64,000 nt of DNA from Palsa-504 sp963795795 (lineage in GTDB: Bacteria; Actinomycetota; Actinomycetes; Streptosporangiales; Streptosporangiaceae). The stretch lies in contig CAWCJS010000003.1 of NCBI GenBank assembly GCA_963795795.1, forward strand, positions 434,001 through 498,000. The letters run 5' to 3'. Positions 8,656 to 17,283 of this stretch are shown one piece after another. Made by a program: the position numbers and the translations under genes. The notes beneath the pieces are model-generated. The model worked only from the letters and a program-made list of their open reading frames with translations, was not told the origin of the DNA and searched no databases. Positions within the stretch are counted from its first letter, which is position 1; every line of letters begins with the position of its first letter.

Positions 8656-8856
8656 TTACGCCGCCCGGGACACGGGCACGCTGATCGCGAACTCGGCGAG
8701 CGGGAGGCCGATGAGCAAGGCGCCGCCGCACGCGGTGCAGGCCCATTCCGGGCAGTCGCCATCCCGGGTGTCGGGGCAACCGCCCGGCTCCGCGTGGAAC
8801 TGCTCGAATAGTCGCTCGTCGCTGCATCCGGTGCAGTACCGGGTCAGGTGCGTCAT
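8656..8856 (-). CDS. Small zinc-ribbon-like protein (66 aa)
   Basis: This short gene has a strong ribosome site (GGAGGAGG) upstream of ATG 8856 and ends with TAA. The protein carries two cysteine pairs, YCTGCSDE near the N terminus and WACTACGG near residue 45, plus an extra Cys in GGCPDTRDGDCPEW. This suggests a small zinc-binding domain. It sits between DUF3000 and hemE, divergent from hemE. It was recognised by the ribosome site and the metal-binding pattern, not by a named family. Confidence 0.65.
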   Translation of the reverse strand: MTHLTRYCTGCSDERLFEQFHAEPGGCPDTRDGDCPEWACTACGGALLIGLPLAEFAISVPVSRAA

Positions 8857-9022
8857 CCTGGCGACCTCCTCCTTGCGGTTCAGCACGGACTGCGCAGGGT
8901 TGAAAGCAATCTGATGCCGATCCTGACACGCCCGTGTGCCCGCCCGTGGGATATCGGGCGGCGTGTCTGCCGTCGGTCCGGACCTCGCATATCGGGCACG
9001 CGCATGTGAGACGATCCCTGAC

Positions 9023-10069
9023 GTGACCGATGTCCCGCTGAAGTCCCCATTCCTGCAGGCCTGCCGGAGGGAGCCGGTTGACCGCACGCCCGTCTGGTTC
9101 ATGCGGATGGCGGGCCGCTCGCTGCCCGAGTACCGCAAGGTCCGGGAGGGCGTCTCGATGCTCGATTCGTGCACGCGCCCCGACCTGATCACCGAGATCA
9201 CCCTGCAGCCCCTGCGCAGGTACGACGTAGATGCGGCCATCTTGTACAGCGACATCGTGGTACCGCTGCGCGCGATCGGGATCGACGTCGACATCAAGGC
9301 AGGCATCGGCCCGGTGGTGGCGACCCCGGTCCGGACGCCCGCGGACTTGGAGCGGCTGCGCCCGCTGGATCCCGGTGACGTGCCGTACGTGACCGAGGCG
9401 ATCCAGATGCTGGTTTTCGAGCTCGGTGGGCGCCCGCTGATCGGCTTCGCGGGCGGGCCGTTCACACTCGCGTCCTACCTGGTGGAAGGGGGGCCGTCCA
9501 AGAATCACGACCTGACCAAGGCGCTCATGTACGGCCACCCGGAGCTGTGGCACGCGCTGCTCGCCCGGCTAGCCGACATCACGATCTCGTTCCTCCAGGT
9601 CCAGGTGGCGGCGGGGGCCTCGGCCGTCCAGCTGTTCGACTCGTGGGCCGGGGCGATCGGCCCGGACGACTACCGGCAGGCCATACTCCCGCATACCAGC
9701 CGGATCTTCGCCGCGCTTGAGCCCGCGGGCGTGCCGCGCATCCACTTCGGGGTCGGCACGGGCGAACTGCTCGGCCTGATGGGCGAGGCCGGGGCCGACG
9801 TGGTCGGGGTCGACTGGCGGATCCCGCTGGACGAAGCCGCCCGGCGGGTGGAGCCGGGCAAGGCCCTGCAGGGCAACCTGGACCCGGCGATCCTGCTCGC
9901 CCCCTGGGAGGTCATCGAGGAGCGGGCCAGGGACGTGGTCGCGCGCGGGCGCACCGCCGAGGGCCACGTGTTCAACCTGGGACACGGCGTCCTGCCGGAA
10001 ACCGATCCCGGCGTGCTGGCCAGGCTCACCGACTTCGTGCACGACGAGTCCGCGCACGCGCTCGCCTGA
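9023..10069 (+). CDS. hemE: Uroporphyrinogen decarboxylase
   Basis: HemE removes four acetate carboxyls from uroporphyrinogen III to give coproporphyrinogen III in haem synthesis. The active-site motifs are present: RTPVWFMR..AGRSLPEYR with both arginines, ILYSDIVVPL (Asp), GPFTLASYLVEGG (Tyr), LFDSWAG (Ser), and FNLGHGVLPETDP (His). GTG 9023 gives 348 residues, the usual length; the frame is open upstream, but that extension is not family-like. One oddity is that the usual Gln in MRQAGR is Met here (MRMAGR). Neighbours hemG and chdC complete part of the coproporphyrin-dependent pathway. Confidence 0.95.
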   Translation: MTDVPLKSPFLQACRREPVDRTPVWFMRMAGRSLPEYRKVREGVSMLDSCTRPDLITEITLQPLRRYDVDAAILYSDIVVPLRAIGIDVDIKAGIGPVVATPVRTPADLERLRPLDPGDVPYVTEAIQMLVFELGGRPLIGFAGGPFTLASYLVEGGPSKNHDLTKALMYGHPELWHALLARLADITISFLQVQVAAGASAVQLFDSWAGAIGPDDYRQAILPHTSRIFAALEPAGVPRIHFGVGTGELLGLMGEAGADVVGVDWRIPLDEAARRVEPGKALQGNLDPAILLAPWEVIEERARDVVARGRTAEGHVFNLGHGVLPETDPGVLARLTDFVHDESAHALA

Positions 10070-10090
10070 GCGCGCCGGGCCCTCCGGCTC

Positions 10091-10107
10091 GCCCGGCCCC
10101 GCCGGGC
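10091..10107. terminator. GC-rich hairpin between converging genes
   Basis: GCCCGG - CCCCG - CCGGGC forms a six-base-pair stem with a five-base loop in the 51-base gap between the converging hemE and DUF2090 genes. There is no T-run, so it would act, if at all, as a bidirectional factor-assisted terminator. Confidence 0.35.
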
Positions 10108-10120
10108 CTGCCCGGCCCCG

Positions 10121-11053
10121 TCAGGGCTTCCAGTGGGCGATGAAGCCGAGGTACCGGTCGGCTATCTCGCGGCGCGCATTGACCGCCGCGCTCTCGCTGG
10201 CGCCGAACGCCTCGTACCGGCTCACCACGTCCTCCCAGATGCTGCGTCCGATCGCGAAACCGACGAACGCGTCGACCTGGCTGGCCACCTCGAGCCAGTG
10301 GTCGAGCCGCTCGGCGGGCGCGTCGCGGCCCAGGACGATCAGCTCAGCCGTGCGGCCGCCCGTCTTGGCCTGCGCGGCCACCTGCTGCGCGGCCGCGACG
10401 GTCTCCAGGCCCTCGACCTTCCACAGCGCGGGCTCGACGCCGTGCGCCTGGTTGTCGGCGATGACCTGGGCGACCAGGCCGGGGCGGATGTCGCGGTCGT
10501 AGGCGCCGGCGTCGTGGCCCGCCTGGGCCAGTTGGGCATCGGTGGCGGGCACGAGGAGCTCGTACAGCAGGGGCACGCCGACGGTCCGCAGCCCGGCGCC
10601 GACCTGCGCCAGGCTGGCGAGCTGGGCGTCGCGCTGGGCCGCGTCGAAACCGGGGTTGTCACGGATGAGCACCTTGGCGTAGTCGGGCTTGACCGACTCG
10701 ATGTGCTCGAGCCACTGGTCGCCCCATTCCAGCGTGAACCAGTCGTGCCCGCTGGCCTCGACCGGCACCGCCAGCACCATCGGGTCGGTGCTGCCCTTGA
10801 CGGCGTCGATGACGTCCTGGCCGTACCGCTCGTCCACGAGCACCCCGATGCGCCCGGAGGTCACCTTGGGCAGCGCCGTCCGCAGGCCCTCGTAGATCAG
10901 CATCTTGGCGGATGTCATCGCGTCGACCTGCGCCTGGTCCGGGTCGTCGTCCTTGACCTCGAACAGGGTCCGGCCGAACGACTCGCGGTGGTCCATGGCC
11001 AAGATGAACAGCGGATCGTCGTGCCGCGGCTGCCATCCCGAAGTTCCCGTCAT
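10121..11053 (-). CDS. DUF2090 domain protein (IolC-C-terminal/aldolase-like TIM barrel)
   Basis: This 310-residue protein matches the DUF2090 domain found as the C-terminal half of some IolC proteins, thought to be related to class I aldolases for 2-deoxy-5-keto-gluconate-6-phosphate. Typical segments are LFILAMDHRESFGR at the N terminus, GVLVDERYGQDV, DYAKVLIRDNP, LLYELLVPAT, LWKVEGLE, and the C-terminal VGFAIGRSIWEDVV phosphate-site-like motif. It stands alone rather than fused to a kinase. The start ATG 11053 is clear. No inositol genes are nearby, so the substrate is open. It converges on hemE. Confidence 0.7.
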   Translation of the reverse strand: MTGTSGWQPRHDDPLFILAMDHRESFGRTLFEVKDDDPDQAQVDAMTSAKMLIYEGLRTALPKVTSGRIGVLVDERYGQDVIDAVKGSTDPMVLAVPVEASGHDWFTLEWGDQWLEHIESVKPDYAKVLIRDNPGFDAAQRDAQLASLAQVGAGLRTVGVPLLYELLVPATDAQLAQAGHDAGAYDRDIRPGLVAQVIADNQAHGVEPALWKVEGLETVAAAQQVAAQAKTGGRTAELIVLGRDAPAERLDHWLEVASQVDAFVGFAIGRSIWEDVVSRYEAFGASESAAVNARREIADRYLGFIAHWKP

Positions 11054-11199
11054 GGGCAGGACGCTACCCGATCACCCTCGGGCCGACGGCTGCACCGTCA
11101 GTACCTTTTGGAGAAACCCGGACCAACACTTGGTCACCGCAGACCACGACAGGGCAGCCGAGAGCGGGGCCGCGCCCGGCCCCGCTCCCGCTCCGTCGG

Positions 11200-12198
11200 C
11201 TAGTTGTCTTGTGGGGCAGGCCGGGCCGTCGGCCTGCGGCGGAGCAGCCAGCGTCGGCCCCGGTAGAGCACAAACGCGACGACGGCCGCGACGACGGCGA
11301 ACGGTGCCACGGCGCCGAGGAAGGCCAGCGTCCAGTCCACCGCGATCCGCAGGCCGTGCCAGCCGGCCTTCCAGCCGCCGCCCAGCGACGGCGGGGCGTT
11401 CCGGTGGTGGACCGGCGGCTTGGCCTTCGGGCCGAGGATGGTGACGGTCACCGTCGCGTAGGTCGTCTCGTGGCTGAGGGCCCGCTGCTGCGCTTCCAGC
11501 GATTCCAGCTGGGATTCCTCCTGGTTGATCTGGTTCTGCACGTTGAGCAGTTCATTGACCGAGCCGGCGTGTGACAGGAGCGCGCGCAGCTGGGCGATGG
11601 CCGCCTCGAACGAGGCGACCTGGCTGTTCACGTCGGCGACCTGCTCGGTCACGTCCTGGGCCTGCTGCTGCAGCGATAGCTGCGTGCCGAGGCTGGTCGC
11701 GAGCTCGCCGAGGGTACCCGCGTACGAGGTCACCGGAATCTTCAGCGTGACGGTGGCGGTGGCCCGCGACGGGTGATCCGGGTTGGCCGAGTTGTTCTCG
11801 CTCGAGACGTAGCCGCCGATGCCCTCGGCGATCTGGGTGGCCTTCGTGACCGCGGAATCGACGTTCTGCGCCCGGACGGTCAGCTGGGCGGTGTAGATGA
11901 TGGAGCTGGCTGGCACCAGCTGCGCGGTCGTGACGGCGCGGCTGCCCGGCGCCGACAGCCCGAGGCTCGTGCCGGCCGCCGCGCTGGCCATGGGGGAGGG
12001 TATCGTCGCCGCCGCTCCGGCCGGCAGTGCTCCCTTCATGGCGCCGCTTGTCGCGCCCGAGCTAGACGCGCTGCTCGAGCATCCGGCCAGGAATAGTGCT
12101 CCGCCGAGCATGGCGGCGACAGCGGCCAGCCCGGCGACCCCGAATCGTGTGCGGCAGGTCCGCGCGGACCGGCCCTGCAAACCCTGTACGTTCAGCAT
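11200..12198 (-). CDS. DUF4349 lipoprotein
   Basis: A lipoprotein signal (hydrophobic stretch then LAGC lipobox, Cys about residue 40) is followed by a low-complexity Ala/Ser/Gly linker and a DUF4349 domain (IIYTAQLTVRAQNVDSAVTKA, IAEGIGGYVSSENNS, TVTLKIPV). Next come a coiled-coil segment (QINQEESQLESLEAQQRAL), one transmembrane helix (FAVVAAVVAFVLY), and a basic cytoplasmic tail. DUF4349 proteins are cell-surface proteins, possibly sensors or anti-sigma-like factors; their function is not established. It is divergent from hemG across about 100 bases. Confidence 0.82.
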   Translation of the reverse strand: MLNVQGLQGRSARTCRTRFGVAGLAAVAAMLGGALFLAGCSSSASSSGATSGAMKGALPAGAAATIPSPMASAAAGTSLGLSAPGSRAVTTAQLVPASSIIYTAQLTVRAQNVDSAVTKATQIAEGIGGYVSSENNSANPDHPSRATATVTLKIPVTSYAGTLGELATSLGTQLSLQQQAQDVTEQVADVNSQVASFEAAIAQLRALLSHAGSVNELLNVQNQINQEESQLESLEAQQRALSHETTYATVTVTILGPKAKPPVHHRNAPPSLGGGWKAGWHGLRIAVDWTLAFLGAVAPFAVVAAVVAFVLYRGRRWLLRRRPTARPAPQDN

Positions 12199-12295
12199 GC
12201 CGATGTGACGGCGGCCACACCCGCCCGGTTCCGCCGACCTTGGTCACGATCGCGCAGCGGCCCGGTCACAACCCTTTATCTGCAAGGCTGGAGGC

Positions 12296-13759
12296 ATGCA
12301 TCCAACGGACGCGCGGCGCCACGTGGTGGTCGTGGGGGGCGGGGTCGCCGGGCTCGCGGCGGCGTTCTTCCTCAGGGACGAGCCGGTCCGGGTGACCATC
12401 CTGGAGGGATCGCCGCGGCCGGGCGGCAAGCTGTGCGTGTCGGAGATCGAGGGCGTCGCCGTCGACGAAGGGGCGGAGGCCCTGCTCGTGACCAGGCCGG
12501 AAGGCACCGGGCTGATCGCTGAGCTGGGACTGGGCGGTGAGCGCGTCGACCCGGGAACGACGTCCTCGGCGATCTGGACGCTCGGGGCACTGCATCCGCT
12601 GCCGCGGCGCCAGTTCATGGGCGTGCCCTCCGACATGGCGGAGCTGGCCAAGTCCGGAGTGCTCTCAGGCGAGGGGATGGCCCGGGCCAGCCAGGACCTC
12701 GAACTGCCCCCGACCGACCGCGACGGCGACGTGGCGGTAGCGCGGTACGTCGGCGCCCGGCTCGGCGCCGAGGTCGTCGACCGGCTGGTTGACCCGCTGC
12801 TCGGGGGCGTGTACGCCGGCCGTTCACAGGAGCTGTCCTTTGACGCGACGTTGCCGGCGCTGGCCACCGCCTCGCGGAACTACACCTCGCTCGCGGAGGC
12901 GGCCGGGTCCTTGCTCCCTTCGGCTCCGCCAGCTGACCGGGACGGCAGGCCCGCGCCGGTCGGGTCGGTGTTCACCACGCTGGCCGGCGGACTCGGCACG
13001 CTGCCCGAGTTCCTGGCGAAGGCGTCGGGCGCTCACGTGCGCACCGGCGCCGTGGCCCGCGACCTGTCCCCGGCCGAGGGCGGCGGCTGGCGGCTCACGG
13101 TGGGATCGGCCGCGGCCCCGGAGCAGGTCGACGCCGACGCGGTGATCCTCGCCGTCCCGGCGCGGCCGGCTGGCCGGCTGCTCGCCGGAGTGCCGGGCGC
13201 CTCGGCCGTCGCCGCGGCGCTCGCCGAGATCGCCTACGCGAGCATGGCGATCGTCACGCTGGCGTACCCGCGCTCCGCCTTTCCCGCGCCCGGGCTGGCG
13301 GCGTTCGGCTGGAGCGGGTACCTGGTTCCCGCCGTCGACGGGCGGGCGGTCAAGGCCGTCACCTTCTCCACGGTCAAGTGGCCCCACCTGACCGGGTCGC
13401 CCGAATCCGGCGCGGCGGCGGTGGAGATCGTCCGGTGCTCGGTGGGCCGCATCGGCGAGGAAGCGCTTCTGCAGCGCGCCGACGACGAGCTCGCCTCGCT
13501 GGCCGCGGCGGAGCTCGCGGCGGCGACCGGGGTACGCGGCGGGCCGGCCGCCACCCGCGTCACCCGCTGGGGCGGGGCGCTGCCCCAGTACACGGTGGGA
13601 CACCTGGACCGGGTGGCGAGGATCCGAGCGGGGGTCGCGGCCCAGCCAGGCCTGGCCGTCTGCGGCGCGGCCTACGACGGGGTGGGCATACCGGCCTGCA
13701 TCGGCACCGCCCGCGCGGCGGCCAGCCAGGTCACGGCGTTCCTCGCGGCGCGGCGCTGA
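12296..13759 (+). CDS. hemG: Coproporphyrinogen III oxidase (HemG/HemY/CgoX type)
   Basis: This FAD-dependent six-electron oxidase of the PPOX family oxidises coproporphyrinogen III to coproporphyrin III in the actinobacterial/firmicute haem route. The N-terminal Rossmann motif is VVVVGGGVAGLAAAFFLRD, followed by RPGGKL and DEGAEALL. The C-terminal FAD-contact region is AVCGAAYDGVGIPACIGTARAA. Length of 487 residues is usual. GGAGG sits unusually close (one base) to ATG 12296. It lies upstream of chdC in the same direction with a 41-base gap, so co-transcription is likely. Confidence 0.92.
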   Translation: MHPTDARRHVVVVGGGVAGLAAAFFLRDEPVRVTILEGSPRPGGKLCVSEIEGVAVDEGAEALLVTRPEGTGLIAELGLGGERVDPGTTSSAIWTLGALHPLPRRQFMGVPSDMAELAKSGVLSGEGMARASQDLELPPTDRDGDVAVARYVGARLGAEVVDRLVDPLLGGVYAGRSQELSFDATLPALATASRNYTSLAEAAGSLLPSAPPADRDGRPAPVGSVFTTLAGGLGTLPEFLAKASGAHVRTGAVARDLSPAEGGGWRLTVGSAAAPEQVDADAVILAVPARPAGRLLAGVPGASAVAAALAEIAYASMAIVTLAYPRSAFPAPGLAAFGWSGYLVPAVDGRAVKAVTFSTVKWPHLTGSPESGAAAVEIVRCSVGRIGEEALLQRADDELASLAAAELAAATGVRGGPAATRVTRWGGALPQYTVGHLDRVARIRAGVAAQPGLAVCGAAYDGVGIPACIGTARAAASQVTAFLAARR

Positions 13760-13800
13760 CCGGTGCCGCACGGTCCGTCGGCGTGGCCGACAATGGTGGC

Positions 13801-14568
13801 ATGTCTGACGAACACGGGATGACCGAGCCGGGCGGTCCGGAGACCGAGGCGGCCGGGACCGCGGACGCGGCGCACAGGCTCAGGGCGCGCGAGCTCAACG
13901 AGCTGGTCCGGTACACGATGTGGTCGGTGTTCCGGGTGGCCGACCGGACCGCGCTGGAGGCCGGCGGGCCCGGCAACGCCGCGGCCGAGGTCGCCGACCT
14001 GCTTGACCAGGCCGCGGGCAAGGGCGTCGTCACCCGCGGCTGCTACGACATCCAGGGCTTCCGGGCCGACGCGGACTACATGTTCTGGTGGGTGGCACCG
14101 ACCTCGGATGAGCTTCAGGAGCTGTACGTCCGGTTCCGCCGGACCCGGCTCGGCCGCCTCAGCGAGCCGGTCTGGTCGGCGATGGCACTGCACCGCCCGG
14201 CCGAATTCAACAAGAGCCACATCCCGGCCTTCCTGGCCGAGGAGGAACCGCGCGCGTACGTCAGCGTCTACCCGTTCGTCCGCTCGTACGAGTGGTACCT
14301 CCTCGATCCGGCCGAACGCCGCAGGCTGCTCGCCGAGCACGGGATGATGGCTCGCGAGTACCCCGACGTCAGGGCCAACACGGTCGCTTGCTTCGCGCTC
14401 AACGACTACGAGTGGATGCTCGCCTTCGAGGCCGACGAGCTGCACCGGATCGTGGACCTCATGCGCCACCTGCGCGGGGCCGAGGCCCGGTTGCACACCC
14501 GGGTCGAGATCCCGTTCTACACCGGCCACCGCAAGCCCGTGCGCGCGCTCGTGGCCGACCTCACCTGA
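13801..14568 (+). CDS. chdC: Coproheme decarboxylase (HemQ/ChdC)
   Basis: ChdC is a chlorite-dismutase-fold enzyme that converts coproheme to haem b by two oxidative decarboxylations, the last step of the coproporphyrin-dependent pathway. After a disordered Glu/Gly-rich N terminus come ELNELVRYTMWSVFRV, the substrate Tyr region SVYPFVRSYEWYLL, the proximal-His region LLAEHGMMAREYPDVRANTV, and FALNDYEWMLAFEADEL. ATG 13801 sits in the gap after hemG, and the 255-residue length fits. Pairing with hemG and hemE indicates haem made through coproporphyrin rather than protoporphyrin; cpfC is not in this window. Confidence 0.93.
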   Translation: MSDEHGMTEPGGPETEAAGTADAAHRLRARELNELVRYTMWSVFRVADRTALEAGGPGNAAAEVADLLDQAAGKGVVTRGCYDIQGFRADADYMFWWVAPTSDELQELYVRFRRTRLGRLSEPVWSAMALHRPAEFNKSHIPAFLAEEEPRAYVSVYPFVRSYEWYLLDPAERRRLLAEHGMMAREYPDVRANTVACFALNDYEWMLAFEADELHRIVDLMRHLRGAEARLHTRVEIPFYTGHRKPVRALVADLT

Positions 14569-14580
14569 CCGGACCGCGGG

Positions 14581-15015
14581 GTGGCTGACGACCTGCAGGT
14601 GAACGGCTGGCTGGTGATACCGGCCGCCGAACTGCACGAGCGGTTCTCCCGGTCGTCAGGACCCGGCGGCCAGTCCGTCAACACCGCGGACAGCCGGGTC
14701 GAGCTCTCCTTCGACGTCCAGCAGTCGTCTGCGCTCCCGCCATGGGCCCAGGCCAGGGCGCTCGAGCGCCTCGCCGGCCGCCTGACCAGCGGCGTCCTGA
14801 CCGTGACCGCGTCGGAGCAGCGCAGCCAGCTCGCGAACCGCCAGGCCGCCCGGGCCCGGCTGGCCGCCCTGCTGAGGGACGCCATCGCCCCGCCGCGGCG
14901 CCCGCGCGTCCCGACCCGGCCGACCCGGGGCTCGAACGAGCGCCGCCTGGAGGCCAAGCGCACCCGCGCCGCCGTCAAGCGAACCCGCCGCTACGACACC
15001 CGAGACCCCGACTAA
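14581..15015 (+). CDS. arfB: ArfB-like peptidyl-tRNA hydrolase (RF-1 domain)
   Basis: This single-domain release factor homologue of the ArfB/YaeJ type rescues ribosomes stalled on broken mRNA by hydrolysing peptidyl-tRNA. The catalytic GGQ is in SSGPGGQSVNTADSRVEL, about residue 25, and the C-terminal 35 residues are strongly basic (KRTRAAVKRTRRY), the part that occupies the mRNA tunnel in ArfB. GTG 14581 is 12 bases after the chdC stop, so it probably belongs to the same transcript. Length of 144 residues is typical. Confidence 0.88.
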   Translation: MADDLQVNGWLVIPAAELHERFSRSSGPGGQSVNTADSRVELSFDVQQSSALPPWAQARALERLAGRLTSGVLTVTASEQRSQLANRQAARARLAALLRDAIAPPRRPRVPTRPTRGSNERRLEAKRTRAAVKRTRRYDTRDPD

Positions 15016-15067
15016 CCGGATCTCAGCGGCCGGAAGAACGTGGCGCTGTGCGCTGTTCGGATCAGTC

Positions 15068-16123
15068 GTGGAGGACATCGCCGCCCTGACCTTTGGTTCC
15101 CGGCAGGTGCCGCTGTCGGTCCTGGACCTGGCCCCGGTGCCGGAGGGCGGGAACGTCGGTGACGCGCTGCGCGCGACCATCGACCTGGCCCGGCAGGCCG
15201 AGCGGCTCGGGTTCCGCCGGTTCTGGGTCGCCGAGCACCACAACATGCCCGGCATCGCGAGCTCGGCGCCGCCCGTGCTGATCGGCCATATCGCCGACGC
15301 GACCGCGGCCATCCGGGTGGGCTCCGGCGGTGTCATGCTGCCCAACCACGCCTCGCTGGTGATCGCCGAGCAGTTCGGCATGCTGGAGGCGCTCCACCCC
15401 GGCCGCATCGACCTGGGCATCGGCCGGGCGCCGGGCACCGACCCGGTGACCGCCGCCGCGCTGCGCCGGTCGCCCGAAGGGCTGTCGGCGGATGACTTCC
15501 CCGACCAGCTCATGGACCTGCTCGGGTTCTTCACCGGCCGCTGGCCGGAGGACCACCCGTTCGCCCGGATCACCGCGGTGCCCGGCCAGGACCACCAGCC
15601 CGCCATGTGGCTGCTGGGCTCGAGCGGCTATTCCGCCCAGGTGGCCGGCCTGCTCGGCCTCCCGTTCGCCTTCGCGCATCACTTCAGCCCGGCCAACACG
15701 CTCCCGGCGCTGGCCCTGTACCGCCAGCACTTCCGCCCCTCGCCGACCCTGTCGCAGCCCTACGCCATGGTCGCGGCGGCGGTCGTCTGCGCGGACACCG
15801 ACGAGCAGGCCCGCTTCCTGGCCGGGTCCGGCGCCCTGTCGTTCCTGCTTCTGCGCTCGGGCCGTCCCGGCCGGGTGCCCTCGCCCGAGGAAGCGGCCAG
15901 CTACCCCTACAACGACCTGGAGCGCGCGTACCTCGAGGACCGCCAGGCCACGCAGATCATCGGCGCCCCCGACACCGTGCGCCAGGGCCTGGCCAGCCTG
16001 CTCGAGGCGACCGCCGCGGACGAGCTGATGCTCACCACCATGGTCTTCGACCCCGCCGACCGCCTGCGCTCCTTCGAGCTGGTCGCCGGCCTGGCCAGCG
16101 TCCCGCAGCCGCTCGACCATTGA
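15068..16123 (+). CDS. LLM class flavin-dependent oxidoreductase, MsnO8/YhbW type
   Basis: This luciferase-like monooxygenase belongs to the subgroup with the N-terminal signature VPLSVLDLAPVPEG. RFWVAEHHNMPGIASSAPPVLIGHIA and LPNHASLVIAEQFGMLEALHPGRIDLGIGRAPG are characteristic, and the C-terminal half carries the usual ADTDEQARFLAGS and IGAPDTVRQGL elements. It should use reduced FMN or F420 with an unknown substrate. It starts at GTG 15068, 52 bases after arfB. It is the first of five LLM-fold genes in the window. Confidence 0.88.
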   Translation: MEDIAALTFGSRQVPLSVLDLAPVPEGGNVGDALRATIDLARQAERLGFRRFWVAEHHNMPGIASSAPPVLIGHIADATAAIRVGSGGVMLPNHASLVIAEQFGMLEALHPGRIDLGIGRAPGTDPVTAAALRRSPEGLSADDFPDQLMDLLGFFTGRWPEDHPFARITAVPGQDHQPAMWLLGSSGYSAQVAGLLGLPFAFAHHFSPANTLPALALYRQHFRPSPTLSQPYAMVAAAVVCADTDEQARFLAGSGALSFLLLRSGRPGRVPSPEEAASYPYNDLERAYLEDRQATQIIGAPDTVRQGLASLLEATAADELMLTTMVFDPADRLRSFELVAGLASVPQPLDH

Positions 16124-16203
16124 GGCAACGATCCCTTCTACGCCGGCTGACCGACGTGTACGGTTGGGGTTGCCTCAGCGCCGAGTAGATGAGGAGGGTG
16201 GCC

Positions 16204-16878
16204 ATGGCCGAGGAGCCGTTCGAGATAGGGGCTGACGTCAGCTGCAGCGACGGAGCCTGCGGTGAGCTGTCCCGTGTGGTGGTGGACCCGGTCGCTCGCA
16301 CGATCACGCACCTGGTGGTCGAGCCGCGGCACGGGCATGCACCCGGCCGCCTCGTCCCGGTCGAGCTGGCCCAGACCGGCTCGGACGGGATCCGGCTGAA
16401 CTGCACGAAGGCTGCCTTCGATCAGCTCGACCCGGCCGACGAGACGCAGCTCCGGCCGGCCAGCGGGTGGCCGGGACTGCAGGGTTACGGCTCGGAACAG
16501 GTGCTGAGCTGGCGGTACTACGGCCTGAGCACCGGTGACGGCACGGGCCTGGACAGCAGCGCAGGTCCCGGCCGCGGGCACGCCGTGCGGGAGGTCAGCT
16601 ACGATTCCGTCCCGCTCGGTGAGGTCGAGGTCCGCCACGGCGATGCCGTCCACGCCACAGACGGTGACATCGGGCTGGTCGAGGGGCTTGTCATCGATCC
16701 CGGCAACCACCAGGTGACGCACGTGCTGCTGCAGGAAGGGCACCTATGGGGCCGGAAGGAAGTCTCGATCCCCATCACCGCGGTGACCAGCGTCGACGGC
16801 GAAATCCGGGTCAACCTGACCAAGGAGCAGGTCGGCGACCTGCCGCCCGTCGACATTGACCATCCAGCCGACACCTGA
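16204..16878 (+). CDS. PRC-barrel domain protein
   Basis: The protein appears to contain two PRC-barrel-like segments: FEIGADVSCSDGACGELSRVVVDPVARTITHLVVEP near the N terminus and GDAVHATDGDIGLVEGLVIDPGNHQVTHVLLQEGHLWGRKEVSIPI near residue 150. Both have the G-x-V-x-x-V/L-x-x-D-P pattern and end in strand-forming tails (IRLNCTKAAF and IRVNLTKEQV). This supports an internal duplication. Such proteins are often stress- or RNA-associated in actinobacteria; the exact role is unknown. ATG 16204 follows GAGGAGG; ATG 16189 is an in-frame alternative. Confidence 0.75.
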   Translation: MAEEPFEIGADVSCSDGACGELSRVVVDPVARTITHLVVEPRHGHAPGRLVPVELAQTGSDGIRLNCTKAAFDQLDPADETQLRPASGWPGLQGYGSEQVLSWRYYGLSTGDGTGLDSSAGPGRGHAVREVSYDSVPLGEVEVRHGDAVHATDGDIGLVEGLVIDPGNHQVTHVLLQEGHLWGRKEVSIPITAVTSVDGEIRVNLTKEQVGDLPPVDIDHPADT

Positions 16879-16889
16879 CCCGGGGACGG

Positions 16890-17283
16890 TTAAAGCGCGG
16901 GGACGCTGACGACGATCGCTTCCTGGGTGGACCGGGCGATCACGACGACGGCCTCGGTGTCCGGGGACGGGTTCTCCTCCCGGTGCGGGACGTGCGGGGG
17001 CACCCAGAACGTAGTCGCCCGGCGAGGTCTCCAGGCGGACCAGTTCACCGCTGTCCGCGTCGCGGAACACGAAGACCGGGTGGCCCGACACCACGTAGAT
17101 GCCGGTCTCTGATTCGCCGTGGTGGTGGTCACCGGAGGAGGTCCCGGGCGAGACCACGGTCCGCCCCATCCAGAGGGCCTGCGCGCCGACCAGGTCGCCG
17201 GAGATGGCGGCCGTCCGGACCATCCCGCTGGTCTGCGCGGTGCCCGGCGACAGCGATCCGGACCGGATCAGCCGCAGGCTCAC
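16890..17283 (-). CDS. Cupin domain protein, reading frame broken by a one-base shift
   Basis: From GTG 17283 the frame reads a cupin: GTSSGDHHHGESETGIYVVSGHPVFVFRD supplies the metal-binding HHH and Glu, and ETSPGDYV leads to the second motif. There the frame fails near 17010; the continuation WVPPHVPHREENP and VVVIARSTQEAIVVSVPAL is in the next frame and ends with TAA at 16890. Removing one base restores GDYVWVPPHVPH, a textbook cupin junction. The start overlaps the msrB stop (GTGA), so the pair is translationally coupled. This is either a sequencing error or a fresh mutation. Confidence 0.72.
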
